Shown here: in pieces, positions 52,219-60,538 of the stretch
How the letters are laid out: each line of letters begins with the position of its first letter
Numbering within the stretch: position 1 is the stretch's first letter
Assembly: GCF_036226765.1 (NCBI RefSeq)
Contig: NZ_CP109017.1
Span: 3,361,501-3,425,500 of the forward strand
DNA length: 64,000 bases
DNA from: Streptomyces sp. NBC_00670
GTDB lineage: Bacteria > Actinomycetota > Actinomycetes > Streptomycetales > Streptomycetaceae
Direction of reading: 5' to 3'
Position numbers and translations under genes: made by a program
The notes under the pieces: model-generated
What the model was told of the DNA's origin: nothing
The model's input: only the letters and a program-made list of their open reading frames with translations
The model's database searches: none

Positions 52219-53143
52219 GGTCCAGGTCCGAGCTGATCGTCTCCCACAGCGCGTCGAACCACAGGTGGGACTGCTCGACGAACGTCGTGTCGCGCGGCCC
52301 GTCGCCCTGGGCGAACGGGAACAGCACGACCTGCGTGCCCTCCGCGTCGTACATCTCCCGCGCCTCGTCGTCGATCTCGGCCTCGCGGCGCGTCACCGTG
52401 TAGTAGGCGAACAGCGCCTCCGTGCCGTTGAGCAGGTACAGCTTCACCGGCGGGGTGAACGGCAGCGCCCGGAAGGTGACGTGCACGTCGATGCCGTGGG
52501 TGCCGCGCAGGGCCAGCAGGTTGTGCCGGAGCACCTGGCTCTGCGCGTTGCGCTGCGCGAGCCAGCGGCGGTGCACCTCGTCGTCGGCGCCGGCCACCGG
52601 CGTCGGGAAGGCGAGCGCGATGTCCCGGCGCGGCAGCAGCACCCGCACGTCGACCTTGGCCGGTTTGATGCGCCCCGCGTGAATCTGCCGCAACGGCTCC
52701 CCCATGGCCAGGGTCAGCGAGATCGACGTCAGACACAGGGCGTCGATCTCCACGTGGGGCGCGGCGAACGCGGCCGAAATGCGCGGGGCCAGGGCGACGG
52801 TGGTGGGCCGGGGCTCGGCGCCCGGGCCGCCCGGCGCGCGCTTCCCGGCGTCCGGCGCGACGGTCGCCGGGCTGCCCTTGGAGACGCCCGCGAGCAGGCC
52901 CTCGGACTGCAGGACGCGCAGCGCCTGCCGCACCGTGCCGCGCTCCACCCCGAACTCCTGGGCCAGGACCGCCTGTGTCGGCATGCGCGCGCCCGGCCGC
53001 AGCTGCCCGGAGACGATCCGGGCGCGCAGCACGTCGGCCACCTCGCGCGCGGGGCGGCGCGGTTCCGGGGGCGTCCGCCGCCCGTTGACGGGGGCGGGGC
53101 CCGGTGCGTGTTCGGGTCGTTCCGGAGCGTGTCCCGGCTTCAC
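52199..53143 (-). CDS. devE: GntR-family regulator DevE (DevA paralogue)
   Basis: The 314-residue protein has the same layout as DevA: a Pro-rich N-terminal tail, a GntR HTH (VADVLRARIVSGQLRPGARMPTQAVLAQEFGVERGTVRQALRVLQSEGLLAGVSKGSPATV) and a similar ligand domain (FRALPFTPPVKLYLLNGTEALFAYYTVTRREAEI), ending in FDALWETISSDLDL. In S. coelicolor devE (SCO4188, from memory) arose by duplication of a devA ancestor and has a distinct developmental role. The GTG at 53143 sits after GTAGGGTTTGGCC, and the same leader sequence precedes devA, indicating duplication of the promoter as well. Confidence 0.85.
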   Translation of the reverse strand: MKPGHAPERPEHAPGPAPVNGRRTPPEPRRPAREVADVLRARIVSGQLRPGARMPTQAVLAQEFGVERGTVRQALRVLQSEGLLAGVSKGSPATVAPDAGKRAPGGPGAEPRPTTVALAPRISAAFAAPHVEIDALCLTSISLTLAMGEPLRQIHAGRIKPAKVDVRVLLPRRDIALAFPTPVAGADDEVHRRWLAQRNAQSQVLRHNLLALRGTHGIDVHVTFRALPFTPPVKLYLLNGTEALFAYYTVTRREAEIDDEAREMYDAEGTQVVLFPFAQGDGPRDTTFVEQSHLWFDALWETISSDLDLTASAR

Positions 53144-53230
53144 GGCCAAACCCTACAACTTCTCGCCATCTCGGGGCAGTTCATGGGAGGGTGGTTATAA
53201 GACGTCTCCAAGTGGAGATAACTTAGGATG

Positions 53231-53245
53231 AGTTGGTCGCCAACT
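53231..53245. promoter_or_regulatory. DevA-type operator upstream of devE
   Basis: AGTTGG-TCG-CCAACT has perfect 6-bp arms and matches the core of the devA palindrome, including the flanking TTGG. It lies 88 bp upstream of the devE start. Confidence 0.7.
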
Positions 53246-53375
53246 TGGTCGTTCGGCCGACTTGGCACGGCAGGGCGGTCCTGGACGACGGGACCGCCGG
53301 CCCCGGCTCACCCGGTCCGGCCGGTCGCACTCCCTTCCGGAGGGGAGCCGGGAGCTCGGCCCGTCCGCACCACCC

Positions 53376-53455
53376 GCACAGCCACAACCGAACAGCGTCA
53401 CCACCGCACAGTCACAACCGCATACGGCACACCACGCACAGCCACAACCGAACAG
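53376..53455. repeat. Three repeats with 30-bp period
   Basis: GCACAGCCACAACCGAACAG occurs at 53376-53395 and 53436-53455, with GCACAGTCACAACCG at 53406-53420. The period is exactly 30 bp (about three helical turns). It lies just before the 3' end of the acetyltransferase gene. Confidence 0.75.
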
Positions 53456-53474
53456 ACGCTGCCGCCGCGAGGCG

Positions 53475-54797
53475 TCAGAAGACGTCCGGGCACCAGGGTC
53501 GCCGGGACGTGCGCAGCAGGGCGTCGGCCAGTCGGACGGCGCCCTCTCGCTGTTCCCGGACCCTGCCGAGCGCGGCGAGCCGGGCGGCGGTGTCGTCGCC
53601 GAGCCACAGCGGCGCGAGGTCCCCGACGGCCAGGGTCAGGTCGGGGTCCTCGGCCGTCGGCGCGCAGTGGGCGCCGTCCGCGGCCGCCTCCAGCCGGTAG
53701 CGGCCACCGGTCGGTCCGTCCGCGTCGAGCACCTCCAGGACGAGCGTCCCCTCCCCCTCGTACGTGCGCGCCTCAAGGGCCCGTACGACGTCCAGGATCC
53801 GCACCCACAGCCAGTCGGCGAGGGTGGTGAGGCGGGCGGCGCGCGGGTCGGGGAGGAGGTGCGGCAGCAGGTCGTCGGGGGCGCGGTGGCCGCTCCTGAC
53901 GCGGGTCACCCAGTCGATCGCGCAGAGGTGGTGCCACAGGGCGCGCTCGGCGGCCGGGGTGGTCGCGATCAGGCTTCTGACCTGGGCGGTGACCTGCGGC
54001 TGCTTGCCGCCGCCCCAGTCGTCGTCGCAGGTGTACGTCACCAGGCCCTCCAGTGCGCCGGAGGCCGAGCGGTAGACGGCGTGGAACGGTTCCGTCCAGG
54101 GCCGGCCGAACCGTTCGGCGCCGGTGGCCAGGCGCCACCAGAGGTCGGAGCGGTCGATCGCGCCGGGCTGGGCGGCGCGGAGGCGGTCGTGCAGGGCGGG
54201 GCCGAGCGTGCGGACGTCCGCGCCGCGGACGAGGTCGATCCGGCCGCCGTCGTCGGGGACGGGGCGGCGGGGATCGAGGCCGGAGCGGGGGACGTCGATG
54301 GTCCACTCGGCGGTGTGGGCGGCGGGGCCGAAGCCGAAGCGGCCGTAGATCGGGTACTCGGCGGCGATGAGCGTGGCGACGACGTCGCCGCGGTCCTTCG
54401 CGGCGGTGAGGTCGCGGGCCATCATGCGGCTCAGGATGCCGCGGCGGCGGTGGGTGGGGCTGACGCCGACGTTGGTGATGGCGTCGGCGGGGACGGGGGT
54501 GCCGCCGACGGCCGTGAGCTGCTGGGGGAAGGAGCGGAAGGTGGCGACGCAGGGGTGGGGGGCGGTGGGGTCGAAGGCGGCGAGGGTGCGGGTGGGGTCT
54601 ATGTGTGCGGCTCGGTCGGCCAGGGCCGGGGGGTTGGCTTCGGGGGAGGTGGGGTCCGTGGTGCGGAGGAAGACGGTGTTCTGGGTGTGGAGCCAGGTGG
54701 GGATTTCGGGGGTGGTGAGGGGGCGGATGTCGAGGGGGCGGGTGTCGGAGGGGTGGGTGTCGGAGGGGTGGGTGTCGGAGGGGTGGGGTGTGGTCAT
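53475..54797 (-). CDS. Eis-type GNAT acetyltransferase
   Basis: The 440-residue protein has the Eis layout of two fused GNAT-like domains plus a sterol-carrier-like C-terminal domain. The N-terminal GNAT has the acetyl-CoA loop [17 protein letters not shown] (about residues 110-126) and [16 protein letters not shown]. The family's Tyr and the required C-terminal Phe (ends PWCPDVF) are present. Relatives acetylate aminoglycosides, polyamines or proteins at several amines. An N-terminal tail repeats PSDTH, encoded by 15-bp repeats. It starts at the ATG at 54797. Confidence 0.88.
   Translation of the reverse strand: MTTPHPSDTHPSDTHPSDTRPLDIRPLTTPEIPTWLHTQNTVFLRTTDPTSPEANPPALADRAAHIDPTRTLAAFDPTAPHPCVATFRSFPQQLTAVGGTPVPADAITNVGVSPTHRRRGILSRMMARDLTAAKDRGDVVATLIAAEYPIYGRFGFGPAAHTAEWTIDVPRSGLDPRRPVPDDGGRIDLVRGADVRTLGPALHDRLRAAQPGAIDRSDLWWRLATGAERFGRPWTEPFHAVYRSASGALEGLVTYTCDDDWGGGKQPQVTAQVRSLIATTPAAERALWHHLCAIDWVTRVRSGHRAPDDLLPHLLPDPRAARLTTLADWLWVRILDVVRALEARTYEGEGTLVLEVLDADGPTGGRYRLEAAADGAHCAPTAEDPDLTLAVGDLAPLWLGDDTAARLAALGRVREQREGAVRLADALLRTSRRPWCPDVF
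54742..54786. repeat. 15-bp in-frame tandem repeat
   Basis: Three exact copies of GTGTCGGAGGGGTGG (54742-54756, 54757-54771, 54772-54786) encode the PSDTH repeats at the start of the Eis-type protein. Confidence 0.85.
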
Positions 54798-54839
54798 GTG
54801 GTCACGCTAGGTGGGGGTGGGTGGGGGTGTCGCGTGGGT

Positions 54840-55170
54840 TTTTCTCGCCCCCGCCGCCCCTACCCGTCCCATCCCTTCAAGGGGCTCCGCCCCTTGGACC
54901 CCGGGGGTTCGATTTCGGGTGCGGGTGGGTGGGGGCTGGTCGCGCAGTTCCCCGCGCCCCTTACGGGGCACGATGGCTGGGCTCGCGCCCGCCGTGGCGG
55001 AGCCGCGCAGACAGAACAGCCCCGCGCCCCTTACGGGGCACGGTGGCTGGGCTCGCGCCCGCCGTGGCGGAGCCGCGCAGACAGAACAGCCCCGCGCCCC
55101 TTACGGGGCACGGTGGCTGGGCTCGCGCCCGCCGTGGCGGAGCCGCGCAGACAGCACGGTCCCGCGCCCC
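54840..55170. repeat. Dispersed repeat family, copy 5, with a 3x70-bp tandem array
   Basis: Bases 54840-54960 carry the GCCCCCGCCGCCCC, CAAGGGGCTCCGCCCCTTG and CGCGCAGTTCCCCGCGCCCC blocks also seen at 21.6 and 25.5 kb. Then a 70-bp unit starting TTACGGGGCACGRTGGCTGG is repeated at 54961, 55031 and 55101 with almost no difference. Each unit contains GGCGGAGCCGCGCAG and CCCCGCGCCCC. There is no gene in this gap between the Eis-type gene and rsiG. Confidence 0.85.
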
Positions 55171-55775
55171 TACCCCAGCAAGTCCTCCACCTGGGCCTCG
55201 CCCTCTCTGTAGCGGCGGGCGATTTCCTTGGTGCAGTGGTCCGTGGTGCGTTGGAGGGTGCGGCGGCGGTGGGAGATGTGGCGTTCGTAGCGGGCGAGGC
55301 GGGTGAGGACCGTGGTGAGTTCCTCGTCCGTGCGGGCGCGGGGGTCGGAGAGTTCGACCTCGCCGAGCATCTCCGCCGCCAGCCGCCGGTACTCCTCGCT
55401 CTGCGGCGTCCCCACCGTCACGTGCCGCGCCGACGAGCGCTGCGCGGCCGGCGCGTCCGTGAGGATCGCCGTCAGCCGCTTCACGAAGCCGTCCTCCGGC
55501 GCGGCCGTCCCCCCGCGCCGGGCGAGCTCCGCCCGCAGGATGTCGATGCGCCCCTGCAACAGCCGTCGTACGTAACTCAGGTCGGCCTCGTCCTGCTGCG
55601 CGTCCCGGCGCAGGGTGCGCAGCTCGGGCAGGCTCAGGGCACCGAGGTCGGGCTCCGGCGGCTCCGCGGGCAGCGGGCTGTCCGTGCGCTGCACCGGCGG
55701 CCGGTGCTCCCCCGCCCGCACCGTACGGGCCAACGACGCCATGTCGGGCTGCTGCCCGATGCTCGGTGTGGTCAT
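55170..55775 (-). CDS. rsiG: RsiG, c-di-GMP-responsive anti-sigma factor of WhiG
   Basis: The 201-residue protein has a disordered N-terminus (about 45 residues) and two helical hairpins. Both copies of the c-di-GMP motif E-x3-S-x2-R-x3-Q-x3-D are exact: E63-S67-R70-Q74-D78 and E164-S168-R171-Q175-D179, counted from the ATG at 55775. In S. venezuelae RsiG bound to a c-di-GMP dimer sequesters the sporulation sigma factor WhiG. The start at 55775 ([12 protein letters not shown]) is chosen because upstream codons are basic and lack a ribosome binding site; an ATG at about 55743 (MASLART) is also possible. Confidence 0.93.
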   Translation of the reverse strand: MTTPSIGQQPDMASLARTVRAGEHRPPVQRTDSPLPAEPPEPDLGALSLPELRTLRRDAQQDEADLSYVRRLLQGRIDILRAELARRGGTAAPEDGFVKRLTAILTDAPAAQRSSARHVTVGTPQSEEYRRLAAEMLGEVELSDPRARTDEELTTVLTRLARYERHISHRRRTLQRTTDHCTKEIARRYREGEAQVEDLLG

Positions 55776-55968
55776 GCTGCTCCACCGTCCCCTCGACCGG
55801 CGCGGCGCACCCGACGGGTGCGACCGCACCACGCATCGTGCCATCCCCGATGGCCGCTATATGACCGAGTGCCCCCGAACAGCCCCGGATGGACGGTTAA
55901 GGAGCGATAAGAATCCCCTTCGGGTACCCCCCGAGGTCGTACACCGTGCGCACGGCATCATGGTGCCC

Positions 55969-56394
55969 ATGCGAGCGGTGGTACAGAGGGTGGACGGCGC
56001 CGAGGTCGTCGTCGACGGCGAGACGGTCGGCGCGATCGAGGGCGAGGGGCTGTGCGTCCTGGTGGGCGTCACCCACGAGGACACCAAGGAGCAGGCGGCC
56101 CAACTGGCCCGCAAGCTGTGGACGTTGCGGATGCTGGGGGACGAGAAGTCGTGCAGCGACATCGACGCGCCGCTGCTGGTCGTCAGCCAGTTCACCCTCT
56201 ACGGGGACGCCCGCAAGGGGCGCCGCCCGACGTGGAACGCGGCGGCGCCCGGGGCCGTCGCCGAGCCGCTGGTCGACGAAGTCGTCGCCCGACTGCGGGC
56301 GTTGGGGGCGACGGTGGCGACGGGCCGGTTCGGAGCCCGCATGCGGGTGTCGCTGACGAACGACGGCCCGTTCACCGTCCTGCTGGAGATGTGA
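55969..56394 (+). CDS. dtd: D-aminoacyl-tRNA deacylase
   Basis: Dtd removes D-amino acids and glycine mischarged on tRNAs. The 141-residue length is standard. The substrate motif [16 protein letters not shown] (about residues 77-92) is intact. The second motif near the C-terminus reads TNDGPFT, a variant of the usual NxGPVT. ATG 55969 ([18 protein letters not shown]) is the family start. It is divergent from rsiG and converges on the YgfZ gene. Confidence 0.94.
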   Translation: MRAVVQRVDGAEVVVDGETVGAIEGEGLCVLVGVTHEDTKEQAAQLARKLWTLRMLGDEKSCSDIDAPLLVVSQFTLYGDARKGRRPTWNAAAPGAVAEPLVDEVVARLRALGATVATGRFGARMRVSLTNDGPFTVLLEM

Positions 56395-56412
56395 GAGCGC
56401 CCGGCGGGGCAC

Positions 56413-57384
56413 TCAGGGCTCGACGACCGTCTCCTGCGCCGCCGCCGTCGTGTCGGCGAGCAGCGGGGCGTCGACGGGGACGTTCCGCTTGACCAGGGCG
56501 AGCGCGACCGGGCCCAGCTCGTGGTGGCGTACGGACGTGGTGACGAAGCCGATCTTGCGGCCGTCGGCCCCCTCCGACGCCAGCCGCAGCTCCGTGCCGT
56601 GCGGCGGCAGGTGCACCTCGCTGCCGTCGAGGTGCAGGAAGACCAGCCGGCGCGGCGGCTTGCCCAGGTTGTGCACCCGGGCGACCGTCTCCTGACCCCG
56701 GTAGCAGCCCTTCTGCAGATGGACGGCGGTGGCGATCCAGCCCAGCTCGTGCGGGATGGTGCGGTGGTCGGTCTCGAAGCCGAGGCGCGGGCGGTGGTGC
56801 TCCACGCGCAGCGCCTCGTACGCCAGCAGCCCGGCCGCGGGCCCGTGCCCGGCGGCGTACGCCTCCAGGTCGCCCCGGGGCAGGAACAGCTCGCGTCCGT
56901 ACGGCGTCTCGCGGACGACGACGCCGTCCGGCACCTCGGCGATGGAACCGGCGGGCTGGTGGACGACGGCGTAGTCCGCGGTGCGGTCGGCGACCTCGAC
57001 CCGGTAGAAGAACTTCATCGACTCCAGATAGGCGAGCAGCGCCTCCTGGGTGCCGGGTTCGATGTGCGCCCAGGTGGTCTCGCCGTCGTCGACCAGGTAG
57101 AGCGCGTGTTCGATGTGGCCGTGCGGGGAGAGGATGAGCGCCTCGGTGGCCTGGTGCGCGGGGAGGTCGCTGACGTGCTGGGTGAGCAGCAGATGCAGCC
57201 AGCTCAGCCGGTCCTCACCGGTGACCGTGACGACGCCGCGGTGGGAGAGGTCGACGAATCCGGCGCCGTCGGCGAGTGCGCGCTGCTCGCGGAACAGGTC
57301 GCCGTAATGGGCGGCGACGCCTTCGTCCACGCCCTCGGCGGGGACGGCGCCGGGCAGGGACAGCAGAGGGCTCTTCATGGTCAT
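56413..57384 (-). CDS. ygfZ: YgfZ/GcvT-like folate-binding protein
   Basis: The 323-residue protein is a GcvT-fold protein that helps assemble or maintain Fe-S enzymes using tetrahydrofolate. The family motif K-G-C-Y-x-G-Q-E is present in LQKGCYRGQETVARVHNLGKPPRRLV (about residue 226). FVDLSHRGVVTVTGEDRLSWLHLLLTQHVSDL is the N-terminal folate-binding region. Its ATG at 57384 lies 29 bp beyond the 3' end of nur, which points in the same direction. The Fur-family regulator beside a YgfZ-type gene is conserved in streptomycetes. Confidence 0.9.
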   Translation of the reverse strand: MTMKSPLLSLPGAVPAEGVDEGVAAHYGDLFREQRALADGAGFVDLSHRGVVTVTGEDRLSWLHLLLTQHVSDLPAHQATEALILSPHGHIEHALYLVDDGETTWAHIEPGTQEALLAYLESMKFFYRVEVADRTADYAVVHQPAGSIAEVPDGVVVRETPYGRELFLPRGDLEAYAAGHGPAAGLLAYEALRVEHHRPRLGFETDHRTIPHELGWIATAVHLQKGCYRGQETVARVHNLGKPPRRLVFLHLDGSEVHLPPHGTELRLASEGADGRKIGFVTTSVRHHELGPVALALVKRNVPVDAPLLADTTAAAQETVVEP

Positions 57385-57412
57385 ACAGCCTACGACCGGA
57401 TGACCGCCCCGT

Positions 57413-57880
57413 TTATTTCTCCCCCGCGGTCCCGCCCCGGCCTTCCGCGGCTGCGTCCTGGACCCGGCGCGTGCAGGCCTCGCAGCGGCCGAAGATCGCG
57501 AAGTGCTTCATGTCGGTGTCGAACCCGAACTCGGCGCGCAGCTTGGCGGTGAACTCGGCGGCCACGCCGACGTCGGCCTCGATGACGTTGGTGCAGTCCC
57601 GGCACACCAGGTGCAGATGGTGGTGGCGGTCGGCGAGGTGGTAGGTCGGCGCCCCGTGCCCGAGGTGCGCGTGCGAGACGAGCTCCAGCTCCTCCAGCAG
57701 CTCCAGGGTCCGGTAGACCGTGGAGATGTTCACCCCGGAGGCGGTTCTGCGCACCTCGGCCAGGATGTCGTCGGGAGTCGCGTGCTCCAGGGTGTCGACC
57801 GCTTCGAGCACGAGCTGCCGCTGCGGCGTCAGCCGGTAACCGCGCTGCCGCAGATCGGTTTTCCAGTCGGTGGCTACCAC
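57413..57880 (-). CDS. nur: Nickel-responsive Fur-family regulator Nur
   Basis: The 155-residue Fur protein represses nickel uptake and sodF when nickel is present. Counting from the GTG at 57880, the metal residues fall at the positions known for S. coelicolor Nur (SCO4180, from memory): M-site H33, H86, H88, H90, and the nickel site H70, H72, H126. Structural Cys pairs CRDC (93/96) and CEAC follow. The winged helix runs through DWKTDLRQRGYRLTPQRQLVLEAVDTL and NISTVYRTLELLEELELV. The agreement supports both the identity and the start. Confidence 0.93.
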   Translation of the reverse strand: MVATDWKTDLRQRGYRLTPQRQLVLEAVDTLEHATPDDILAEVRRTASGVNISTVYRTLELLEELELVSHAHLGHGAPTYHLADRHHHLHLVCRDCTNVIEADVGVAAEFTAKLRAEFGFDTDMKHFAIFGRCEACTRRVQDAAAEGRGGTAGEK

Positions 57881-57946
57881 GGGGACCAGTCTAGGACCCC
57901 GCGCGGACACCCACGGGGCCCTGTGAACAACGGTGCCGCGCTGCCG

Positions 57947-58522
57947 TCACTTGAAGAACGCGATCCCGTCGTCCGGCATGTCCTCGGGCAGGGCCTTGGC
58001 CCAGCGCTCGACGTCCTCGGGGGTGACGACCTTCTTCAGGTGGGCCGACATGTAGGGGCGCAGCTCGACGTCGGGCGTCTGCTTCTCGCCGACCCACATC
58101 AGGTCGCTGTTGACGTACCCGTACAGCCGCTTGCCGCCGGTGTACGGGCCGGAGGCCGCGGTGCGGGCGACGGCGTCGGTGGCCAGGTCGACCTGCGGCT
58201 TCTTGTCGGCCAGCTCGCCGTACCAGACCTCGACGACACCGTCGTCGCGGACCATGGTGACCTCGACCTTGCGGTCGGTGTCGATCCGCCAGTAGCCGGA
58301 CTCGGTCTCCAGCGGCCGGACCTTCCTGCCCTCGCCGTCCAGCACCCAGCTGCGCGAGTGGTACTCCAGGAAGTCCCGGCCGTCGTGGCTGAAGGAGACC
58401 TCCTGGCCGAAGTTGCACTTCTCGGAGCCGGGGAAGTCGTGCACGCCCGCGCCGGCCCAGTCGCCGAGCAGGAAGGCGAGCGGGACGAGGCTCTTGTGGA
58501 GGTCGGACGGGATCTCGATCAT
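57947..58522 (-). CDS. Nitrobindin-like FABP-family heme protein
   Basis: The 191-residue protein is a ten-stranded beta-barrel of the nitrobindin type. Features are the GxWxGxG motif GDWAGAGVHDFPGS (about residues 20-33), EYHSRSWVLDGEG, TESGYWRIDTDRKVEVTMV, and the C-terminal heme-ligand His in RPYMSAHLKKV. Relatives bind heme and handle nitric oxide or peroxynitrite. ATG 58522. It lies upstream of nur in the same direction after 66 bp, so the two could be co-transcribed. Confidence 0.88.
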   Translation of the reverse strand: MIEIPSDLHKSLVPLAFLLGDWAGAGVHDFPGSEKCNFGQEVSFSHDGRDFLEYHSRSWVLDGEGRKVRPLETESGYWRIDTDRKVEVTMVRDDGVVEVWYGELADKKPQVDLATDAVARTAASGPYTGGKRLYGYVNSDLMWVGEKQTPDVELRPYMSAHLKKVVTPEDVERWAKALPEDMPDDGIAFFK

Positions 58523-58544
58523 GAGCGGAGCTCCTGGACGACGG

Positions 58545-58643
58545 TCAGCGCTGGCCCTGGTACAGCTTCTTCACGGTCAGGTACGCGAAGGCGAGCACGC
58601 CGACGCAGACCAGGACCAGCAGGGTTTCGAAGAAGATCTCCAC
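58545..58643 (-). CDS. 32-residue single-pass membrane peptide
   Basis: The GTG at 58643, with GAGGAG 8 bases upstream, encodes a 32-residue peptide: VEIFFETLLV, a hydrophobic helix LVCVGVLAFAYLTV, then KKLYQGQR. A well-placed ribosome binding site, one membrane helix and a basic C-terminus suggest a genuine small membrane protein. It lies just upstream of the nitrobindin-like gene, 22 bp before its ATG, on the same strand. The function is unknown. Confidence 0.68.
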   Translation of the reverse strand: MEIFFETLLVLVCVGVLAFAYLTVKKLYQGQR

Positions 58644-58775
58644 AGGGTGCTCCTCGGGCGAGCGGTACGACTGGTACGAGCGGACACGGCGGAGGCCCTA
58701 CAGGGCCGGACCCCAGCTTACGCGGCCGGGGTCCGGCCCTCCTCTCCGGGCCGCTCGGCCGCCGGTCGGCTCGGG

Positions 58776-59684
58776 TCAGCTCAGGAGCTGGCCCTGGAGC
58801 ACCACCGTCTGCTGGAACGGGACGGCCTTCGCGCTGCCCTCGCGGGACTGCGTGATCAGCGCGATCACGTCCCCGGCGGAGAGGTACGCCTGCCGCACCT
58901 GCTCGGCGCCGTACGGCTTGGCCTCGACGTAGGTGGAACGGTGCACGTCCCGGATGACCGCCTTGTCGGGCCAGTCGTCGTCGAAGACGGAGTCCCCGGC
59001 CCCGCGCAGGGCGTACGGCGGGCTGACGGCGCCCGACAGCTCGTCCAGGAACAGGTCTTCCGCGACGGCCGCCGTGTTGAACTGGAGCAGGTAGACCCGG
59101 GTGTGCGTGCCGTCGGGCGTGGTCCAGCCCCGGGCGGCCACGTGCCGCAGCGCGCGGTCGGCGAGCAGACCGCCGAGGGTCTCCCGGTCGTCCTTGCCGG
59201 CGTACGCCGCCAGGAAGTCCTTCGTCGCCAGCCAGCCGTCGGTGCCGCGCAGCGCCTTGTCGGCGGTCGCGCCCTTCGGGGCGGGCAGGACGAGGCCGCG
59301 CAGGTCGGCGTAGTGCGCGCCGGCCCCGTTGCCCTCGTCGAAGGGGCCCAGGCTGCCGGAGGGCAGCGGCGGCCGGGTCAGCTCCGGGTAGTCCCAGCGG
59401 CCGTCCGAGGCGGTGGCGAGGCCGGGCAGGTCCGTGCGGTCGGCACGCGTGATGCCGTACGCCGTGGACACCCCGACCGCCGCGAACACGGCGACGGCGG
59501 CGGTCCACCGCAGGGCCGTCCACAGGGTGCGGCGGTTCTTTTTGGGCGGGGCCGCGGGGGCGGGGGGCTGTTCCTGTTCCTGGGTCGGAGCCTGCTCCGG
59601 GACGGGAGCCTGCTCCGGGACGAGGGCCTGCTCCGGGACGGGAGTCACCTCCCGCACCGGCGCTTCCTGCTGCTGGTCGGTCAT
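58776..59684 (-). CDS. Membrane-anchored hypothetical protein, third of three paralogues
   Basis: The 302-residue protein has a Gln/Pro/Glu-rich cytoplasmic tail with repeated PVPEQA (about residues 1-50), KKNRRTLW, one membrane helix (ALRWTAAVAVFAAVGVSTAYGI) and an extracytoplasmic domain of about 225 residues. The domain contains LRGTDGWLATKDFLAAYAGKD and VYLLQFNTAAVAEDLFLDEL, similar to its upstream neighbours. The ATG at 59684 overlaps the stop of the next gene in ATGA, so the three genes are coupled. Family not recognised. Confidence 0.7.
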   Translation of the reverse strand: MTDQQQEAPVREVTPVPEQALVPEQAPVPEQAPTQEQEQPPAPAAPPKKNRRTLWTALRWTAAVAVFAAVGVSTAYGITRADRTDLPGLATASDGRWDYPELTRPPLPSGSLGPFDEGNGAGAHYADLRGLVLPAPKGATADKALRGTDGWLATKDFLAAYAGKDDRETLGGLLADRALRHVAARGWTTPDGTHTRVYLLQFNTAAVAEDLFLDELSGAVSPPYALRGAGDSVFDDDWPDKAVIRDVHRSTYVEAKPYGAEQVRQAYLSAGDVIALITQSREGSAKAVPFQQTVVLQGQLLS

Positions 59685-60538
59685 ACCGCCTCCCCCGGCT
59701 CCGCGATGCGGTCGAGCTGGTCCTTGAGGAGCTGTGTGGCTCCCTCGGTCTTCAACGGGGCCACCCCGTCCACCGTGGCCGTGACCAGGACGTCTCCCTG
59801 AGCGGCGTAGCAGTACATCGCGTCCAGGTCGTCGCCGGTGTCCTTCGGCGGCCGGTAGCACCGCGCGTCCTTGTGCCCCTTGATCCTGGGCCCCTCGCGC
59901 AGGACGTCGCCCAGGGCGTCGAAGAGCTCGTCCTGGCCGGCGGCGGCGGCCCGTACGGAGGAGCGGTCCATGCGGACCAGCGTGATGCTCACGGTGGCGG
60001 CAGAGTCCCAGGTGCGGTCGAGGTAGCTGCGCATCGCCATGCCCTTGATGTGCTGCTTGTCGATCTGCCGTTCCAGCAGCCTGCGCTGGGAGCGGGGCAG
60101 GTCGCGCAGCACCTCCTTGCGGAGGGCGGTGGCCCGGGCCCCGCTGAGCTCGGCGTCCGCGCCGTACTCGCCGAGGTCGGGACCGCGCCCGAAGCCGCCG
60201 GTACTGTCGCCGCCGTACGGCACGAGCAGCGCGGCGAGCCCGGAGGCGGCGGGCGCCTTGTGGTCGTCGCCCTTCCCCTCGGGGAACTTCCAGCGGGGGG
60301 CGCCCGCGTCACGGTCGGCCCCGTCGACGGCGACGGCGGTGTACCCGACCCCGCCGACGACGGCGAGCGCGAGCACGGCGGCCCCGACGATCCGCGGCAC
60401 GCGGGCACGCCTGGCGGGGCGGGCGACCGGGGTCGGACTCGTCTCCGGTGCCGGGATCGCTTCCGGTGCCGGGATCGGGTCCGGGAGTGCGGCCGGAGCC
60501 GCGTCCGGGATCGGCGGGGTGGGTTCTTCATGGCTCAC
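59681..60538 (-). CDS. Membrane-anchored hypothetical protein, second of three paralogues
   Basis: The 285-residue protein has a Pro/Ala/Glu-rich N-terminal tail (PIPAPEAIPAPETSPTPV), an ARRARVPR stop-transfer boundary and one helix (IVGAAVLALAVVGGVGYTAVAV, about residues 50-71). The outer domain contains LERQIDKQHIKGMAMRSYLDRTWDSAATVSITLVRMD and two Cys (ARCYRPP, MYCYAAQGDVLVTATV) that could form a disulphide. The GTG at 60538 overlaps the stop of the upstream paralogue in GTGA. It has diverged more than the outer two. The role is unknown. Confidence 0.7.
   Translation of the reverse strand: MSHEEPTPPIPDAAPAALPDPIPAPEAIPAPETSPTPVARPARRARVPRIVGAAVLALAVVGGVGYTAVAVDGADRDAGAPRWKFPEGKGDDHKAPAASGLAALLVPYGGDSTGGFGRGPDLGEYGADAELSGARATALRKEVLRDLPRSQRRLLERQIDKQHIKGMAMRSYLDRTWDSAATVSITLVRMDRSSVRAAAAGQDELFDALGDVLREGPRIKGHKDARCYRPPKDTGDDLDAMYCYAAQGDVLVTATVDGVAPLKTEGATQLLKDQLDRIAEPGEAV

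Larger units (their letters stand above)
53144..53474. other. Control region upstream of devE
   Basis: About 330 bp between two minus-strand genes. It holds the devE operator (53231-53245), an AT-richer promoter stretch (GGTTATAAGACGTCTCC, 53193-53210) and the 30-bp-period repeats at 53376-53455. No gene is visible. Confidence 0.5.
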
